A DNA stretch of 64,000 nucleotides from Aplectana chamaeleonis (Eukaryota; Nematoda; Chromadorea; Rhabditida; Cosmocercidae). The notes under the pieces are model-generated. The model was given only the letters and a program-made list of their open reading frames with translations. It ran no database searches and had not been told where the DNA came from. Shown here one piece after another: positions 34,701-43,849 of this stretch. The stretch's first letter is position 1; each line of letters begins with the position of its first letter. The position numbers and the translations under genes are program-made. Where the stretch lies: NCBI GenBank assembly GCA_029168955.1, contig JAPDOI010001839.1:62001-126000 (forward strand), in the 5' to 3' direction.

Positions 34701-35693
34701 AAAACACAGCTGGGGCACGATCTATTAGATGATCTACTGCCCTCGCACTGCGATCTTCAAAGTTGCCGACTGCCCTGCCCCTGCCCCTGCCCCAACCCGG
34801 CGCGTTGATGCATCCGTCCCCGGTACTCAAGCGATGTCAACTATCTATAACGTGTCAGACGGCGTCGTCCGGCAAATTGTGAAAGGGACTTTATGGCTAG
34901 CTGTGCGGCGACACCACTGGCCGATGAGGTTTTGGTCCCGCACAACGATCCACCGTTGCAGACAGTTAGGTTTATTTTGTGCAGTGTGTATGTTCTCGCA
35001 CATACCGCTTGTAGAACTCGGTCGGAATGCGCGTCGTTACTGTATTTTAATAACTTCTGTCGGGCCGGACTTTCTTGATCTAAGAAGTTTCTGAGGATTC
35101 TAGTGAGAACTGTTATCTAATCGCAAGATAGATGAGTGCTAGGGTTCAAGTTGAACAGAGGGGTATGCGGGACAATTTTAAGTATGTCAAACATTACGCA
35201 AATAGGAGTGCATCTGTCGACGATTGCGAGTTAGAAAAAAGTCTCCCGGGAAATAGGGTATACAGGAGGATAAGTATGTTTCATTTTTGTGGACCCCGTA
35301 AGGGTTCACTGACGCGCAGGTCTGGAACAAATAATATAATTTAATACTTATAAGAGTACAAGCGTATGTTATCGCAATGAAGAACTGGCTTCTTTTCGAT
35401 GTAGCAGGGAGTTGAGAGGACACATATCTCAGTGATTCTCACCACTCGAGAATAAATTGCTCTATTATCTGTTAATCCTACAGAAAAGTTCTCAACAATG
35501 ATTCTGTTCCCCATTGTAAATCTTTCAAGAGCCGTCTTCAAAGCCTCACAACTTGTTCACGGATGTTCGCAAATTTCTAGACTGGATATGTGAAAAATCA
35601 GGTGCCAAGCAGATATCAATCTATCATTTCTTCATCAAATACCTTGGCACCTTTCCTGAGTTTTTTTTTGAGTTCCAGGAATCTGTCCGTTGA
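25709..35693 (+). CDS. S1 (chymotrypsin-fold) secreted serine protease
   Basis: Eight exons join in one frame to 321 residues: 25709-25814, 29600-29686, 33480-33618, 33681-33786, 33856-34021, 34142-34248, 34315-34405, 35530-35693. Residues 1-14 are a signal peptide (MLVCLWLLLLPLV), then KLTRKENARLKANCG, the nematode S1 propeptide pattern. K43-SFGGR and NEYPWI mark the activation region. The triad is His91 (LSAAHC), Asp161 (NDIALFEL) and Ser240 (GDSGGPL). The C-terminal helix has FLDWIC. The residues before the active serine read SGICHGDSGG, so the pocket position equivalent to Asp189 of trypsin is Gly: not trypsin-like specificity. The two large introns (3.8 kb each) are filled by transposons. 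It would act outside the cell, perhaps in digestion or host interaction (inference). The 66-base intron between exons 6 and 7 is also open and in frame. The last junction is chosen by phase and is the least certain. Confidence 0.85.
26249..27035 (+). pseudogene. RTE/BovB-like retrotransposon 3' fragment
   Basis: Pieces in several frames: NRKTKAM-like start (SDRKTKAMTSDG), FKYLGSVVQ, an ILYGAETW motif near 26525, then KTRRLRWFGHVRKMD and KKTWLKHIEEDMK up to a stop at 27001. These are the conserved C-terminal landmarks of RTE-type reverse transcriptase proteins. Several stops and frame changes lie between them. A (TGAGTGAATGAG)-like simple repeat follows at 27008-27035, typical of an RTE 3' tail. 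It lies in intron 1 of the second protease, same strand. Confidence 0.75.
27089..27328. repeat. TA-flanked GC-rich hairpin element
   Basis: Bounded by TA on both sides; CTCAGTCGATTCTTGACCC at the left pairs with GGGGCCGATGATCGCCTGAG at the right, continuing through 'gcctgacagttcggctc' and its complement. The loop repeats 'agcaacagcagtggcccgg'. Other copies: 52842-53014 and 58789-59002. Confidence 0.8.
27329..28714. other. Intron 1 sequence of the second protease, nothing recognised
   Basis: AT-rich sequence without repeat families seen elsewhere in the window and without an exon that fits the flanking phases. Confidence 0.4.
28715..29148 (-). repeat. TTAA-type inverted-repeat element, subfamily 2, diverged
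   Basis: Starts ATGCAGTGTCCACGATGAA and ends TTAATCGTGGACACTGCCT, followed by TTAA. Inner text only partly matches other members. Confidence 0.65.
30510..30994. mobile_element. TTAA-type MITE, subfamily 1
   Basis: TTAA on both sides. Starts AGGCAGCTTACACGCTCGC and ends GAGCGCGTATGCTGCCT. Same ends as 11201-11851 but with a different centre. It lies in intron 2 of the second protease. Confidence 0.75.
30995..33479. other. Intron 2 remainder of the second protease
   Basis: No exon fits between 29686 and 33480. 31188-31231 is a 22-bp unit repeated twice (GAGTCTGCCTTCTTCGAGCTCG, given as two 11-base halves GAGTCTGCCTT and CTTCGAGCTCG). Around 31253 an AGGCAGCGTCCGCGC end and near 31803 a GCGCGTACGCTGTCTT end may bound a further decayed TTAA element. 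The rest shows nothing I recognise. Confidence 0.4.
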
Positions 35694-36259
35694 AGTTCGA
35701 ACAACACGGAAGACACAAGAAACCATCTGAGCCGTCCTGGGACTAACTGGATCGACCTGGACCGGATATTAGGCGGCTCATCGCATTGAAATGATAAGCA
35801 TTTCAATAAACAACTTACACAGACAACTCGTGGATGTATGGGCTTGTGCCACAATTCACATCTATGAATAGCAGGTTGGGGGAACATTTGCTGACTGATT
35901 GCTTGATTTATCGACTGTGGTGAAAAGCCGAACAGCTTTGCAACACCCTTATGAGCGAACCCCTTCACTACTTCGTTCATTTGATGCATAAAGAAACAAT
36001 TTTCTGTGAGTGATTTTCTTAGCTCGGCTGTCTATGGCACATACCATACATATTACCAGAAGAAATACCCTCAACTGCATCTGAGTCCCCATTGATCTCG
36101 CGTACTCAAGCACTGAGGAGGTGGCAAAGCTGGGCAACATACTGTCATAACCATTGAGATGCCACACTGATGATGTGCCTTGAAAACAATTCGAAACCGC
36201 TAAGCATTTTGAAGGATAGGCTTATGTCTATCTTCACAGTCTAACCCCGGAAAAGTGTC

Positions 36260-36870
36260 GAATGAAAGAAAGAGGTGACAGGGATGAAGCTATTCTGGAA
36301 GATGAAAGGGCCGGTTCTCGATCCACGGTGATTCGGGCCGGTATTCAGGGTCCAGCAGGTGTGGATAGCTTGCCAACGAGTGGGGTCGTGAAAATTTTTG
36401 GAGAGAAAAGAAAAGTTGCAGGTCGATCGCAAAATTTTCAGGAGGGAAGAATATATAACTTACCTACTTGGAAAAAGAAATCGAACCGTTTGAAACTTTT
36501 GTAAAAGTGGTTTCTGCTAATCAAACACGAAACTGCAACTGTTTACAATCTGAGAAGAATCACATTTCCAAGTCCAATCAACAATGTTTAATCTCATTGT
36601 AGGCGGGAATTCGGTGTACTTCATCTTGAAAAACACTATAGCACAGACGAACCCTTATTAATAATGAGAATTTCAATTTCAAAAAAAAGAGGCTGAATTC
36701 CGCCAAGAAATCCCCATAAACTATAACAGTCTCACTTCCCAATGCGGCTGATGTACCGGAGTTTAGACGAGGTAAACTGGTGGCAAGCAACGTTGGCAAA
36801 TCGCAGGGTTTTTGCCATCACTATCCAACAGGTGGCACCCCTTCAGCAATGGAATTTTAAACCACCAAGT
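36260..36870. repeat. Dispersed repeat shared with 14660-15300
   Basis: Second copy of the repeat described at 14660-15300, same orientation, without the 24-bp tandem expansion. It lies downstream of the second protease, while the other copy is inside the first protease, so it does not simply reflect the gene duplication. Confidence 0.65.
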
Positions 36871-37621
36871 GTTGACACTGTAAGGTAATGGGACTGTGTA
36901 CAGAAATAGACTTAGCTTTTTCTTGCAGCCTCTCGAACTTCTGCAATGATTATACATTAATATCAGGTCTTCTTTCTTGTTGAGCTCAGCACAAGGTTTG
37001 TACTAACTCCTTATGGCCAACGCTTTGGAAAAAAAAACTTCCTTCTTAAGAGCCTGAAAGCATCGAGTAAGATTTGTGCTTATTCGATCAAACGTCGCCC
37101 TAAACTTACCAATCCGAGAGCCCAAATTTCCCCCCGCGTGGGTGTGAGAAAGGAAGGCAGATGAACCACACCCAGCCAGGAACTCGCTAGTAAACAAACA
37201 GCGCGGGAAGCCGATAGTATAGCCTTCTCGCTCATTTAAAGGCAGCATACACGCTCGTAAACGTGATTGAGATTACTACGGAAATGGAATTATATGGCTC
37301 AGACTACAACGCCTATGCATTTTTAAGCGTCAAAAACGACCCACCATGCGGCTACACAAGAAAGAAGTTGGCCTCGCCCCTGTATTTCTCCGCCCCGTAT
37401 CTGCGTCCTCCTCCAAACACAGGTGGTGGGCCATTCCCACCATAGGCGACGTTTGTGGGAGGTAGAATAGGTATGATAGGTAAACCACATACATCGTCGA
37501 CGGTGAGAACGGCCCAGCACCCCTGTTTTGGATGATGACGCAAATACAGGGGGCGGGCAAATACTGGGGCGGGGCTAACTTCTCACCCGTGTAGCGTCAT
37601 TGTTGGCCGTTTTTGACGCTT

Positions 37622-37652
37622 CAAATTATGTTTATGTTTATGTTTATGTTTA
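37622..37652 (-). repeat. (TTTATG)n tail of the LINE insertion
   Basis: About four TTTATG units on the plus strand, that is (CATAAA)n at the 3' end of the minus-strand LINE. It marks the junction with the MITE arm at 37605-37622. Confidence 0.7.
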
Positions 37653-37849
37653 TTACACTCACTTAAGGCAAATGCGTGATAATACAACGAAGATATGGAG
37701 AGAAGACAACGTTATATCAACTAAACCAGGGAAAAAGGCAAAAACCAACCAAATAAAAAAACTGGAGCAAAAAATTCTGATACCCTATACACCCTACCGG
37801 TCAAATGAACAAAGATCTATCTCAAGAAAGAAGCAACAAATGAAAAAAG

Positions 37850-39010
37850 TTAAGTCTCGTAGCTCAGAATTATTTGGGATACTAGTCGCCTAAACTGGCC
37901 CAAGGAAGTAGCGCCGGTGACTCTTCTAGCGATTTTCAGGTATGCGCTACCCGCCCTATGTGGAAAAGATCTAACCCTAACACTGGTAATTGGACGACTG
38001 AGGAATATTTTCATTTTTTCACCTCTGGTTTTCGACGTGACCAGTTTGAAATAGGGTGCAAGCCTGAAAGTACCGCTGTTTTCCAGGAGTTTGTGAACCA
38101 TGCAAAGGTCAAATACTCTGCGCCGAGAATTCAGCGTTGGTAACCCGAGATATTTGTTCCTTATGTGGGACCTGGGTATTTTGGAATTCAGGAAACCACC
38201 GATTCGAATCATCAGCTTGCGAGTGAAACTATTCTGGACTTTTTCGAGCGCGTCAGTATCCTTTTTCTTGTGCGGACAGAAAACTGCTGTTCCAGATTCC
38301 ACAATGGGTCGTATATAAGTCTTGTATGCTCGAAGCAGAACCTGTTTATTTTTAGTTGAGATTCCCTTATAAATCTGAAAAATTCGTCTGTGAGCCGACT
38401 GACATTTGATTTTGACATGCTCAGAAAAATCCAACTTCCTATCGTAGTTAAAACCAAGATCTCGAACCGCGTCTACCGCTGTGAGCGCGACACCAGCACA
38501 TGTATATGAATGGGCCGTAGGCGCCGGACTCAGATGAACCCGCATAAACACGGTTTTCTGCGGAGCTAGAGGTAGCTGCCATTCCTTCGCCCAGTCAACC
38601 ATCAGGTTAATCGCCTCCTGCAGCACTTGGGTGTCTAATGGCTCAGAAATGACTTTGTAGAGCTTTATATCATCCGCGTAAAATTTTACAGAAACATTTT
38701 TGTCTGGAAAAATGCTGGGAATGTCCGCTGTGAAAATGCTAAACAATATTGGTGATAATACACCCCCTTGTGGCACTCCGCTTTCTATGTTTTTCACCTC
38801 GGAATAACAATCCCCGACTCTCACTTGAAACGTTCTACCAGATAAGAAATTGGTAAGCCAGTCTGTCAAAATCGGATGAAATCCCAGATCCCGTAGTTTT
38901 GATAGCAGTTTCAAGTGCGAGACACGATCAAATGCCTTTGCAAAGTCAAAATAAATGACATCGCAACAGCATTTCTTGTCATGTAGGCATTGTAATCTGA
39001 GCCATACCAT
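37850..39010 (-). pseudogene. CR1/Jockey-like LINE reverse transcriptase, 5' truncated
   Basis: A 386-codon open frame on the minus strand. YFDFAKAFDRVSH, GVPQGGVLSPILFSIF and VKFYADDIKLY are reverse transcriptase blocks, YADD being the catalytic site; the C-terminal part has KNKQVLLRAYKTYIRPIVE typical of the thumb region. The first ten or so codons (MVWLRLQCL) come from the surrounding MITE arm, not from the LINE. The endonuclease and first RT blocks are missing, so it is a truncated copy despite its open frame. On its 3' side (37622-37650) lies a (CATAAA)n tail, as expected for a LINE end. The intact frame implies recent insertion. Confidence 0.85.
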
Positions 39011-39230
39011 TCCATTTCCGTAGCTATCTCAATCACGTTTACGACCGTGTGTGCTGCCTTTAAGTCCGCGCAGAACAAGCAGCTTAGCGGTTGGTCATGG
39101 CAAAACACCACAGTGATACGAAGATTTCGACATGATACGCTCGATAAGCCTAATTTCGACTGAATCAAAATGAGGAAGAGAGGCTATAGGAACGCTGTAG
39201 ACCACCACTTGTGATGTTAGAACGCTAGTC

Positions 39231-39560
39231 TTACGTATGCCCTGAGCTCCCGGTTTGAATGCAGACCTTCTCCCTTCCGATTGATCTGAGGATCATAATT
39301 TTGGATGAAAAGTGCCTCTGTTTTTCGCGCTGCGGTATCAGTCCCCAAGCAATTATCTCGACCTTGACATCAAAGCTCTCCCCAGAATGAGTCATGATCC
39401 GATGCGCCCCAAGCACTGTTGTTTCCCGCTGCCTTTCTTTGCCGTCCAAGTGTTCTTTGATCCTGACATGGAGTGGCGGCGCGTTTCTCCGATGTATTTT
39501 TCGCTGCACAGCTCACAGTCAATCATATAGACCACACCGCACGCGGCGCAAGGAGATTAT
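39231..39560 (-). pseudogene. Penelope-like element GIY-YIG endonuclease fragment
   Basis: On the minus strand, 39543-39480 reads GVVYMIDCELCSEKYIGET, which has the GIY-YIG-type layout with a Cx2C pair before the YIG block. After a one-base shift near 39476 it continues PLHVRIKEHLDGKERQRE and ends with a stop at 39231. The Cx2C insertion and the R-L-x-x-R-I-x-E-H block are the pattern of Penelope-like retroelement endonucleases (family knowledge). No reverse transcriptase belonging to it is seen to its right. Sequence just left of it (39063-39170) matches 55040-55170, probably the element's 3' part. Confidence 0.65.
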
Positions 39561-39681
39561 ACATTAAGTTCCTGTGGTGATGTAGTAAACGCGCCCTAAT
39601 CTGAATGCCGCGCCGCAAGCGCTGAAACTACGCGGCATCATTTCGAATGTTTCACTCGCTCTCTTCTTCACTTTCTCTTTA

Positions 39682-39942
39682 CGCCGGGATCACACTATCA
39701 GCGACGAGCGACGCTACGCAGTATTTACCATCCGTATCGATCGAAAGTCGATATGCGTGATGTGCACCGTTGCTGATGTGCACTGTCGCTGGTCGCTGGA
39801 AGTATGATCCCAGCCTCATCCCATAGGCCGGGATCATACTTCCCGCGACCAGCGACAGCGACAGTGCACATCAGGCATATCGATTTTCGGTCGATATGGA
39901 TGGTAAACATTTCGTCGCGTCGCTGGAAGCATGATTCCGGCC
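39682..39942. repeat. Large imperfect palindrome ('gccgggatcatactt' family)
   Basis: Left arm 39682-39812 and right arm 39829-39942 are inverted copies: 'ccagcgacagcgacagtgca' is met by 'tgcactgtcgctggtcgctgg', and 'gatatgcgtgatgtgca' by 'tgcacatcaggcatatc'. A smaller relative is at 22247-22376. Confidence 0.7.
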
Positions 39943-41587
39943 ATAATGTCGGAGACCTCTGCGCCACAATTGCTCTCTGGCTCATAAAGGGCGCGAAGCC
40001 GGGACACTATTGAGGAAAGGGCGAGGGGCCTCGACGCTTCACATTTTTGTTGTATCACCCCTGCTCAATCTCGCTTATTCTTTGCCCGAGTGGAGGCAAA
40101 TTCGTATTCATCGGAATTTTCTCAAAAATTACCACTAGAAAATGGCGTCATCAATAAAGCAAAATCTCAATATAATAATTACATCATACAATTTATGAAG
40201 CGTGCGTAGAATACAAGGTATAGCACGAAAATATCTCCAGAAAAAAAGTGTCATTCGTTAGCATTCTCCAAGTTTTCAACAACGTAAGCTTCGAGTTAAT
40301 GTTCCTGCAGTAGGAGCATTTCTGGGGGGGGGTCGTTACAATTTTCGAAATTTTCGGGCATCTACTGATCACAAAAGGGGGGTCGTAAGTATTTCGTGGC
40401 TCTTGCCAATACGGTCTGCTGGACCCTGCCGGTATTCTTCAAGAGTGTTCACGATAGACTTCAATTCCGTATTTTTCATTGTAAACAGATGTAATGGCCT
40501 TCAGAAACAGAAACGCCTCCTCGATACCGAAAAAACGAACAAATATTATAGAGATCAGGTTGCGCCTCCTTACTCAGACACTCGTAGTTGTGTTCCGGCA
40601 GACCGCTGTTGTTTATGCTTGTCTAGGGGCAAACGCCAGGTGTTCCGAGTGAAACAGAGGGTGTGTAGGAGAAAACCAGGCGTTGAAGGAGATGCCGAAG
40701 AGCGACTTCCCGGGATAAACTGCCGACGTCTCGGGCATTGACATCGTCTTTATACCGCAGCCACCTGACGGAACACCACTACGAATGTCTGAGTGTGTGG
40801 GTCCCATTTCTTGCAAGTAATACCTGCCACGCTGACCTGCAATCGTCAGTAGTGGGCTCAGTTCAAAGAGGTTATAGAATTGTTGAGACTCGGTCTAAGT
40901 TTTATTTATTGATTTATTGTTCTATTGTGGCCACTTACAGCGTCGTAGTAAGTTCAACGAAATTTTTCAACAACCAATCCACAATGCGTTTAGCGTTCAT
41001 CCGTAGCACGCACGAGGTCGTATGATAACTTTATTCGACTAAAGTAACAGCGGATTCGCCTTCACCGGTGTCTGAAAAACACGTCTACATGCATAATCCG
41101 CACCGTACCGTAGGTCAACCGTAGTTAACAACCTACAGAGGCTCGGACACGACTCCCAACTTACTGGCAAGGAACCATAGGAACAAGTGGATTGTGCTGG
41201 ACCTTTAAAAAAGGTTGTTTAAGAATCTACGTGGAATTCTGCGTCGAATGATATATCGGGTTACCAAATTAACTCGCTCCATAAGCCAGCCAGCTCGGTA
41301 GAGCTGAGCTCCATTGTTGGCTCCAGGAAATCACTGCGTCTCTCGTTCACATCACAGAGGCGAGAGCACTATATGGAGATTATTATGGAACGCAGATCCA
41401 CAGACCTGGCTGGCTTATGGAGCAAGTGAAGTTAGGGATCCGATATATCATACGACGCAGAATTTCACGGAGATTTCAAATACAACCTGTGACTAGCACT
41501 ATGTTCAACGTTTAAAGAGGCATGAGCAGGAAATTGATATGTCATGAAATGATTCAAGCTGAAGGATTAGCGGATTGCTCTTCTTAA
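39943..41587. other. Intergenic stretch, no gene recognised
   Basis: No exon recognised. A lone subfamily-2 end (GTGTTCACGATAGACTTC) lies near 40444. Positions 41290-41460 contain inverted blocks ('cataagccagccagctcgg' and 'ctggctggcttatgg') forming a weak hairpin. Confidence 0.4.
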
Positions 41588-42016
41588 AGGCAGGGCTCAC
41601 GATAAAAACTGTTTTTGAGCTCTTTCCATGAGATTGTACACTTGGCCATCACGAAAGTAACATTAAGTGAAAAATCCGGAATGTGGTGGGAGAAGCGCTC
41701 GAAAACAAGGAATAGCGACTAATTACAGATGTCGGCAACCCCCCTAATTAACGAGTTTGTCTAACCGCCTCTTGTTTTGTTGTTAAAGTAGTCAATACTC
41801 TCCAGAAGTGCTCAAAAATTACTTTTGAAGCAAAATGAAGGTCAACAAAACAGGCTTTTTTCGAACTCTCGTTAACTCGAGGCAGGAGGACATCAAGCAA
41901 TAACTTGTTCCTAAGCGTTTTTTATCCAATTTTTTACTTATTTTCACTTTTGTGATGCCCAGATCTACCTTTATATGAGTATAGCACAGCAACCGATTTT
42001 ATCGCGAACCCTGCCT
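41588..42016. mobile_element. TTAA-type element, subfamily 2 ends, different centre
   Basis: Perfect TTAA flanks; starts AGGCAGGGCTCACGATAAAA and ends ATTTTATCGCGAACCCTGCCT. The centre does not match the other members, so ends are shared but the inside is new, as is common for non-autonomous elements. Confidence 0.75.
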
Positions 42017-42286
42017 TTAACTGGGAACCTCACTGGACGAAGAACTCGAGAACAACTTATCTCCAACGATCAAAAAATTTTAAGCAAAAAACTGTCAACT
42101 TGCGAATGATGTTCGGTTTGGATTTCTGGAAATTGATTTCTCAACCTTGAAACAGTATTAGATATTACAAAGGCCACGAAAGCGATTTCTACCAATGTTT
42201 ACCTTCAATGATAAAGTAACTGCTAGAGAAAAACCTGTATTTTCTCAACTTATTTCCGACTGTTCAGCTCTCATTTGCCGTCTCTA

Positions 42287-42565
42287 CTGTGCTTCTCTGG
42301 GCCGAATTCCGGTCCGCCATTGCGTCTCGTCACGCTTTTCGGCCGCGCGCTTTCGAATCGGAAGAGTTTCCAGCGCCGCAGCCGCCGTTCTGTTGACTCT
42401 AGGTGGGTCTTAGAAACTCGAAACTGGACAAAGTGGGAGAAAACTGCATAAAAAAGCCATATCGAGTCGGCTTTGGCGCTGGAAACTCGACTGACTCAAG
42501 CGCGTGCGGCCGCAAAGCGTGTCGAGACGCGATTGCGGACCGGAATTTGCCCCAGAGAAGCACAG
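42287..42565. mobile_element. TA-flanked 280-bp hairpin MITE, copy 1
   Basis: TA on both sides. Starts CTGTGCTTCTCTGGGCCGA and ends GCCCCAGAGAAGCACAG. Inner arms carry 'gcgtctcgacacgctttgcg' and complement, then 'tggaaactcgac'. Six other copies lie at 43568, 44097, 46195, 52048, 54248 and 62965. TA duplication suggests a Tc1/mariner-type host transposase (inference). Confidence 0.85.
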
Positions 42566-43033
42566 TAAGAAGAATTCTTGCAAGAAATCTTGACCATTTT
42601 TTGAGCTGTATGTACAGCTGCCCAACCCTCTCGAATATAATTGCTTCCGCTGTATTCCACTGGGACTTCACCCCGGATTTCATTATTTTCAATGCTGTGA
42701 TAGTTTTCCCCTCCCAACAACCCGTGGGCAAAGGTTGGTGGAGCATGTGTCTCTACCCAACGAAGCTGCGCTGCGAATGGGGCAGTGGCAAGACGCGCCA
42801 CTGTCACGCACACAGTCTAGTGATCGATCCTCGCTCGAGGTCAGCCAAGTCTTCTATCCCTCCTTGGTTTCATGAAGGGTTACCAGACTTGTTTTGGGGG
42901 ATGAGAATACTGATCAGAACATTAGCTATCCTCCGCAAATTATTTGGGAGGCCCAATACTCATTCAAGAGCCTCTACAATTCCGAATGGAAGTCGAATAT
43001 GTGGCAGGAAACCTCATATTATATATACATATA

Positions 43034-43270
43034 CAGTTGACCGCAATGTTAAAAGGACATGGTGCGGTTGCGGACTCGCACTAAATTACGGTAGAATCTG
43101 GCACTTTGCCAGATTTCGTCATCGATCGGCGCCAACCGTTGTCTCTCTGCTCACGAGAATATCAGCTGTGGCGCCGATCGATGACGAAATCTGGCGAAGT
43201 GCCAGATTCTACCGTAGTTTTAGTGCGAGTCCGCAACCGCACCATGTCCTTTTAACATTGCGGTCAACTG
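43034..43270. mobile_element. TA-flanked hairpin MITE with near-perfect arms
   Basis: TA on both sides; CAGTTGACCGCAATGTTAAA at the left is repeated inversely as TTTAACATTGCGGTCAACTG at the right. The arms run about 105 bases each with very few mismatches around a loop of about 25 bases ('gttgtctctctgctcacgag'). Non-coding; it would fold into a long perfect RNA hairpin. Confidence 0.85.
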
Positions 43271-43567
43271 TATACGGGGGTTCCGCGAATTTTTTTTTAA
43301 GAATTGGAATGATGAGGAGAGGCGTAAAATTTTTCGGCAAAAAATGAAAACAAGCTCAATTTTAGGGCCAAAAATGAAGAGCACACTTTAAACTATTTAG
43401 TGGTATAGTGTTGATTGCAAAACGAAATTAGGGCGGTTTTGATTTTAAAAAAAATGAGAAGAAAATTACAAAATTGCTTTTTTTCAGAATTTCTCACGAG
43501 GAAACTACTATTAGCCAAACTGGCCAATCCCATCAAATGAATTTTCTTCCGGCGTAGAGTTCAAATA

Positions 43568-43846
43568 CTGTGCTTATCTGGGTCAAATTCCGGTCCGCAA
43601 TTGCGTCTCTACACGCTTTGCGGCCGCACGCGCTAGAGTCAGTCGGGTTTCCAGCGCCAAAGCCGACTCGATATGGCTTTTTTATACAGTTTCCTTCAAT
43701 TTCGTTTAGTTTCCAGTTTGTAAAACCCACCTAGTGTCAACAGATCGGCGGCTGCGGCGCTGGAAACGCTTCCGACTCGAAAGCGCGCGGCCGCAAAGCG
43801 TGTCGAGACGCAATTGCGGACCGGAGTTTGACCCAGATAAGCACAG
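43568..43846. mobile_element. TA-flanked 280-bp hairpin MITE, copy 2
   Basis: Same ends as copy 1 (CTGTGCTTATCTGGGTC and GACCCAGATAAGCACAG), TA on both sides, centre 'tctgttgac' with the poly-T block 'atggcttttttatacagttt' shared with copies at 52048, 54248 and 62965. Confidence 0.85.
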
Positions 43847-43849
43847 TAT

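Larger units (their letters stand above)
37240..39059. mobile_element. TTAA-type element, subfamily 1, carrying a LINE insertion
   Basis: TTAA on both sides. Left end AGGCAGCATACACGCTCGT, right end ACGACCGTGTGTGCTGCCT. The arms are inverted copies over about 85 bases up to 'ggctcagactacaacgcc'. A second pair of inner arms (37328-37399 and 37552-37615, for example 'gcgtcaaaaacg' and 'cgtttttgacgc') shows that the original MITE was only about 460 bp. The 1.37 kb between 37622 and about 38995 interrupts the right arm and is a LINE fragment. Confidence 0.8.

Noticed and set aside
34487..35094. GC-rich plus-strand ORFs between exons 7 and 8 of the second protease
   Set aside because: They contain simple CTGCCC repeats and no motif; the region is intron by the phase-consistent model.
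37600..37660. CRISPR-like or satellite array at the TTTATG repeat
   Set aside because: Six-base units without spacers; position at the LINE 3' end explains it as a retrotransposon tail.
42403..43347. 314-codon open frame on the plus strand
   Set aside because: It runs through one MITE, unique DNA and then the palindrome at 43034-43270; a frame crossing two unrelated hairpins is accidental.
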